From: Verrucomicrobiota bacterium
Lineage (GTDB): Bacteria > Verrucomicrobiota > Verrucomicrobiia > Limisphaerales > UBA11320
Assembly: GCA_016199985.1 (NCBI GenBank)
Contig: JACQFQ010000057.1
Span: 26,112-90,111 of the forward strand
Direction of reading: 5' to 3'
Length of the DNA: 64,000 nucleotides
Numbering within the stretch: the first letter of the stretch is position 1; each line of letters begins with the position of its first letter. The notes below the pieces were generated by a model, which did not search any database, had not been told where the DNA came from, and saw nothing but the letters and a program-made list of their open reading frames with translations. Position numbers and translations under genes: made by a program. Positions 61,610 to 64,000 of the stretch are shown here, piece after piece.

Positions 61610-61630
61610 GCTGGCGGCCCCGGAATCCTT

Positions 61631-62131
61631 TCAATCGCCTCCGGATCGAGGCGGCTGCGCCGCGCCGGGCGAGCCTTTTGTTTTGGACACGAGCCGAACC
61701 CCCTCAATGCGCATCGTTTTGTCCGCGGCTTTGCACATGTCGTAGATCGTCAGGGCCGCGATCGTCACCGCCGTGAGCGCTTCCATCTCAACCCCAGTGG
61801 GCCCCTGGACGCGCGCGCTGCCCCGGATGCGGATGCGGTCCCGGCTTTCAGGGATCTCGAAGCTCACTTCGCAGTGAGTGATGGGGAGCGGATGGCAGAG
61901 CGGGATCAACTCGCCCGTTTTCTTCGCGCCCATGATCCCCGCGAGGCGGGCAGCGGCGAGGACATTGCCCTTGGCGACTTGGTTTTGCTCAACCAGATCC
62001 AGCGTCGACGCGAGCATGTGGATCTCTCCTTCGGCGATGGCTTCGCGGAGCACCGACGGCTTGTGGCTGACGTCCACCATCCGGGCGTTGCCCGCGGCGT
62101 CGAGATGGCTTAAGGGGCTGGGGGTGTCCAT
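61631..62131 (-). CDS. moaC: Cyclic pyranopterin monophosphate synthase MoaC
   Basis: The 166-residue protein has HLDAAGNARMVDVSHKPSVL, NVLAAARLAGIMGAKKTGEL, IPLCHPLPITHCEVSFEIP and GVEMEALTAVTIAALTIYDM, then CKAADKTMRIEGVRLVSKTK. These are the signature blocks of MoaC, including the catalytic Lys/Asp in the C-terminal block, which converts (8S)-3',8-cyclo-7,8-dihydro-GTP to cPMP in molybdenum cofactor synthesis. The start (ATG 62131) lies inside the end of panB, a 22-bp overlap in a different frame, so translational coupling is likely. No other moa genes are in the window. Confidence 0.95.
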   Translation of the reverse strand: MDTPSPLSHLDAAGNARMVDVSHKPSVLREAIAEGEIHMLASTLDLVEQNQVAKGNVLAAARLAGIMGAKKTGELIPLCHPLPITHCEVSFEIPESRDRIRIRGSARVQGPTGVEMEALTAVTIAALTIYDMCKAADKTMRIEGVRLVSKTKGSPGAAQPPRSGGD

Positions 62132-62970
62132 ACGCTGCGCGACCAGTTTTCAATGATGCGAACCGCTTCCGTCCCCAGATCGCCGCGCATCTTCACGTGG
62201 CGCGGGATGAACCCCGGGGAAGTGCCGAGCAGGTCGGTGGTGACCAGGATCTGTCCGTCGCAATCGGGGCCCGATCCGATGCCGATGGTGGGGATCGCGC
62301 ATTGCTCCGTCAGCTCGCTCGCGACGGAGTGCGTGACGAGTTCGAGCACCACGGCGCTTGCGCCGGCGTCCGCGAGCGCCTGGCAATCCTCGATCAGCGC
62401 GCGATGCTCGGGATCGGTCTTGCCCTTGATCCTGTAGCTGCCTTCCTCGCGGATGTGCTGCGGCAGCATTCCCACATGCCCGATGAATGGAATCCCGGCG
62501 TCCACGATCGCGCGCGCCTGTTGTAGAATGGCCTGCCCCCCCTCGGCCTTGACCGCCTCCGCGCCCGCGGCGACCAGCCTCCGCGCGTTCTCGACGGCTT
62601 CGATCGGCGTGGAATAGCTGTTGAAAGGCAGATCAGCGGCGAGCAGTCCTCGAGGCTTCGCTCTGGCGGCGGCTCGGACGTGGTGCAGCATGTCGTCCAT
62701 GGTGACTTCCGTGGTGTCTGAATAGCCCAGGACGACCATCCCGAGCGAATCACCCACCAGGATCAGCTGCGCGCCCGTCTGGTCGAGCAGCCGCGCCATG
62801 GGGAAGTCATACGCGGTCAAGGCGACGATCCGCTCGCGCCCCTTCATGGCTTTGAGCGCGTCCGCCGTGATTTTCTGAAACTCATTCACCCGGCAGACCA
62901 CAGCACCGGCGGCCGGCCCGATCAAGGGCATTCTCGGTTCGGGGACAGGCGGCTCTGAGGGCTTTGCCAC
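62110..62970 (-). CDS. panB: 3-methyl-2-oxobutanoate hydroxymethyltransferase PanB
   Basis: The core has KAMKGRERIVALTAYDFPMA, LILVGDSLGMVVLGYSDTTE (Mg2+-binding Asp), VTMDDMLHHVRAAARAK, LLAADLPFNSYSTPIEAVEN, AVKAEGGQAILQ, PFIGHVGMLPQHIREEG and TIGIGSGPDCDGQILVTTDL. This is PanB, the first step to pantothenate. The 286-residue form starts at GTG 62970 with AGGG at suitable distance; ATG 62931 (MPLIGPAAG) or GTG 62889 (VNEFQKITADAL, closest to the normal family start) are alternatives, since the N-terminal lead is Pro-rich. The 3' end overlaps moaC by 22 bp. A terminator of the preceding CHRD gene lies just upstream. Confidence 0.95.
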   Translation of the reverse strand: MAKPSEPPVPEPRMPLIGPAAGAVVCRVNEFQKITADALKAMKGRERIVALTAYDFPMARLLDQTGAQLILVGDSLGMVVLGYSDTTEVTMDDMLHHVRAAARAKPRGLLAADLPFNSYSTPIEAVENARRLVAAGAEAVKAEGGQAILQQARAIVDAGIPFIGHVGMLPQHIREEGSYRIKGKTDPEHRALIEDCQALADAGASAVVLELVTHSVASELTEQCAIPTIGIGSGPDCDGQILVTTDLLGTSPGFIPRHVKMRGDLGTEAVRIIENWSRSVWTPPAP

Positions 62971-62992
62971 GCTGCGCCCTGAAGACGGGACG

Positions 62993-63026
62993 AAAAAAGC
63001 GCAAGCCGCGGGGCGACATGCGCTTT
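62993..63026 (-). terminator. Rho-independent terminator of the CHRD/PEP-CTERM gene
   Basis: On the minus strand AAAGCGCA pairs with TGCGCTTT across a 15-base loop, and the 3' arm runs into TTTTTT (62998-62993). It lies 30 bp after the stop of the CHRD gene and isolates it from panB. Confidence 0.8.
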
Positions 63027-63055
63027 GTGTGATTCGAGAAGAGAGGGCTGTTTGA

Positions 63056-63574
63056 TCAGGCCGCGCGACGGGCGCGGAATGCCAGCAGGCCGGCTAGTCC
63101 GAGAGCGGCCAGAGCGATCGTGGACGGCTCGGGCACGGGCTGGATCTGTCCGCGGATTTCACCACCCGGGAACGAGGCGTTGTGGATGTTCAGATACCAC
63201 AGACCGCTGTCCAGATCGGCGATCTGTTGCGAGACGCTGTAGGCTCCGATGGGGGCCAAGTTCACGCTCCCGTTGAACGTCCCGGAGGTCGCTCCGACGG
63301 TGAGCACGCCCGTGCCGGACAGGTCATAGAGGACGGATTTGTTCACTCCGGGCGCCCCAGGCCCGTGAATGTGGCCGGCGGTGGCGCTGGCCGTGAGGCC
63401 GGCATAGGAGCCGACCAGGGACAGCGTTGTGCCTGTGAGCGTGAGGTTGACGGTGCCGCTTCCTTGTCGGGCGCCGCCGCCGTCCTGTGGGCCGTCGAGG
63501 TTGGCAACGAAGCCTTGACCCTGCGCCAGCGACAGGCTGGCCATCAAGGCGAGGAGGGAGAACACATGTTTCAT
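63056..63574 (-). CDS. Exported CHRD-domain protein with PEP-CTERM anchor
   Basis: The 172-residue protein from ATG 63574 has a signal peptide (MKHVFSLLALMASLSLAQGQ), a single CHRD domain (GSGTVNLTLTGTTLSLVGSY, TAGHIHGPGAPGVNKSVLYD, LYDLSGTG..., LWYLNIHNASFPGGEIRGQI) and a C-terminal PEP-CTERM sorting signal VPEPSTIALAALGLAGLLAF followed by RARRAA. CHRD domains occur in chordin and many exported bacterial proteins of unknown role. The PEP-CTERM tail is recognised by an exosortase, which must be encoded elsewhere. An open frame extends to 63673, but the signal peptide fixes the start. A terminator follows. Confidence 0.92.
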   Translation of the reverse strand: MKHVFSLLALMASLSLAQGQGFVANLDGPQDGGGARQGSGTVNLTLTGTTLSLVGSYAGLTASATAGHIHGPGAPGVNKSVLYDLSGTGVLTVGATSGTFNGSVNLAPIGAYSVSQQIADLDSGLWYLNIHNASFPGGEIRGQIQPVPEPSTIALAALGLAGLLAFRARRAA

Positions 63575-64000
63575 AGGTTGATCTTGTTGTGAGTTGGTGT
63601 ACGCACTGAATAGGGACGAGGGCACCCTACAACTCGAGCCCCCTGTTGCAAGTCGATTGTTCCCCATCGCCACGTCCCGCCGCGGCTACCGACAAAGTCG
63701 GCGCCGTGGTGATTCTGGGACGAGAAACACCGTGCGAAGCGTCCCCGTGTTGACATGTTTCCCCTCGCTTAAAGTGTTTTCAGAATAATTAGAGGAACTT
63801 GTTGACACGATAATTTCGCAGGCGTAGACGTTTTCGCGTTCAGGAATTGAAGGGCTTGCCAGAGCAAGCCAGTGGAGAGGCAAGGAGTCTTAGAGCCAGA
63901 GCCCCTCCAAGGAACAAAACGAAAGCTCGAGAGCGATTCGCACGATGTGCGCTAAATTCTCAGTCAGTCCAACAGGAAGGACGACCTCAGGCCGCCAGGC
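63575..64000. other. Intergenic region at the right edge
   Basis: No recognisable gene. Two TTGACA boxes (63750-63755 and 63802-63807) occur in a lower-GC patch (63750-63830), but neither has a good -10 box at 16-18 bp, so they are weak promoter candidates for a gene beyond the window. Confidence 0.35.

Noticed and set aside
63750..63830. Promoter at the right edge
   Set aside because: TTGACA boxes are present but no convincing -10 box at the right distance.

Overview
The window looks like a chromosomal segment of a GC-rich Verrucomicrobiota bacterium, probably from the Pedosphaera/Limisphaera side of the phylum. This placement is an inference from gene types, not a phylogenetic test. The signs are a PEP-CTERM anchored CHRD protein, a short-leader pseudopilin of the H-X9-DG type, very large secreted proteins built from lamin-tail, CotH, Ig and lectin-like modules that end in an 'RFFRL/RRFYRV' tail, a DUF4175-like coiled-coil protein with a Q/G-rich stretch, and several tandem envelope genes. 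GC content is high throughout (about 60-65% by eye), which makes the few AT-rich patches stand out.

Layout. 1-370 is the start of dnaA, running leftwards off the window. 370-702 behind it carries DnaA-box-like sequences and a 50-bp AT-rich stretch and is a good candidate for oriC. More than 1.3 kb of apparently non-coding DNA follows, then a truncated RHS-repeat gene (2.0-3.3 kb). 3.3-9.8 kb holds a membrane-anchored spermidine-synthase-like protein, a MITE-like inverted-repeat element, an RraA-family protein, a cysteine-cluster protein and a dicarboxylate/glutamate symporter. 8.9-11.9 kb is a tight three-gene unit (HAD phosphatase, a poorly known deoxyhypusine-synthase-like protein, PfkB/RfaE-like kinase). 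12-17.3 kb holds five signalling genes: an OmpR-type pair, a NarL-type pair and a soluble REC-kinase. 17.3-20.6 kb, on the minus strand, holds an rRNA/tRNA methyltransferase, an RmlD-like reductase, a secreted RNase A-like toxin overlapping a CdiI-like immunity gene, and a periplasmic protein with two CCxxC metal-binding domains.

20.8-24.8 kb holds a cupin and three overlapping CNNM/CorC-type membrane proteins. 25-36.7 kb holds a pseudopilin, a YugP-type membrane peptidase, an iron-type ABC binding protein plus ATPase with no permease, a lipoprotein overlapping an exported amidase, an aldose-1-epimerase lipoprotein with a good sigma70-type promoter, crcB, terC, yraN and yifB/comM. 36.9-57 kb is dominated by three giant secreted proteins (GH128 glucanase-like, zinc metallopeptidase, CotH/LTD). 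Between the second and third lie a transketolase, a nicotinamidase-like hydrolase with a Lys-to-Arg change at the usual catalytic lysine, and a Uma2-type protein. 57-64 kb holds the DUF4175-like protein, moaC and panB (overlapping), and a CHRD/PEP-CTERM protein with its own terminator.

The most interesting items are the stand-alone RNase A-like toxin/immunity pair, whose predicted active-site spacing matches the CDI toxin of Yersinia kristensenii; the HAD / DHS-like / PfkB unit, which looks like a small uncharacterised pathway; the putative oriC; and the inverted-repeat element at 4910-5148.
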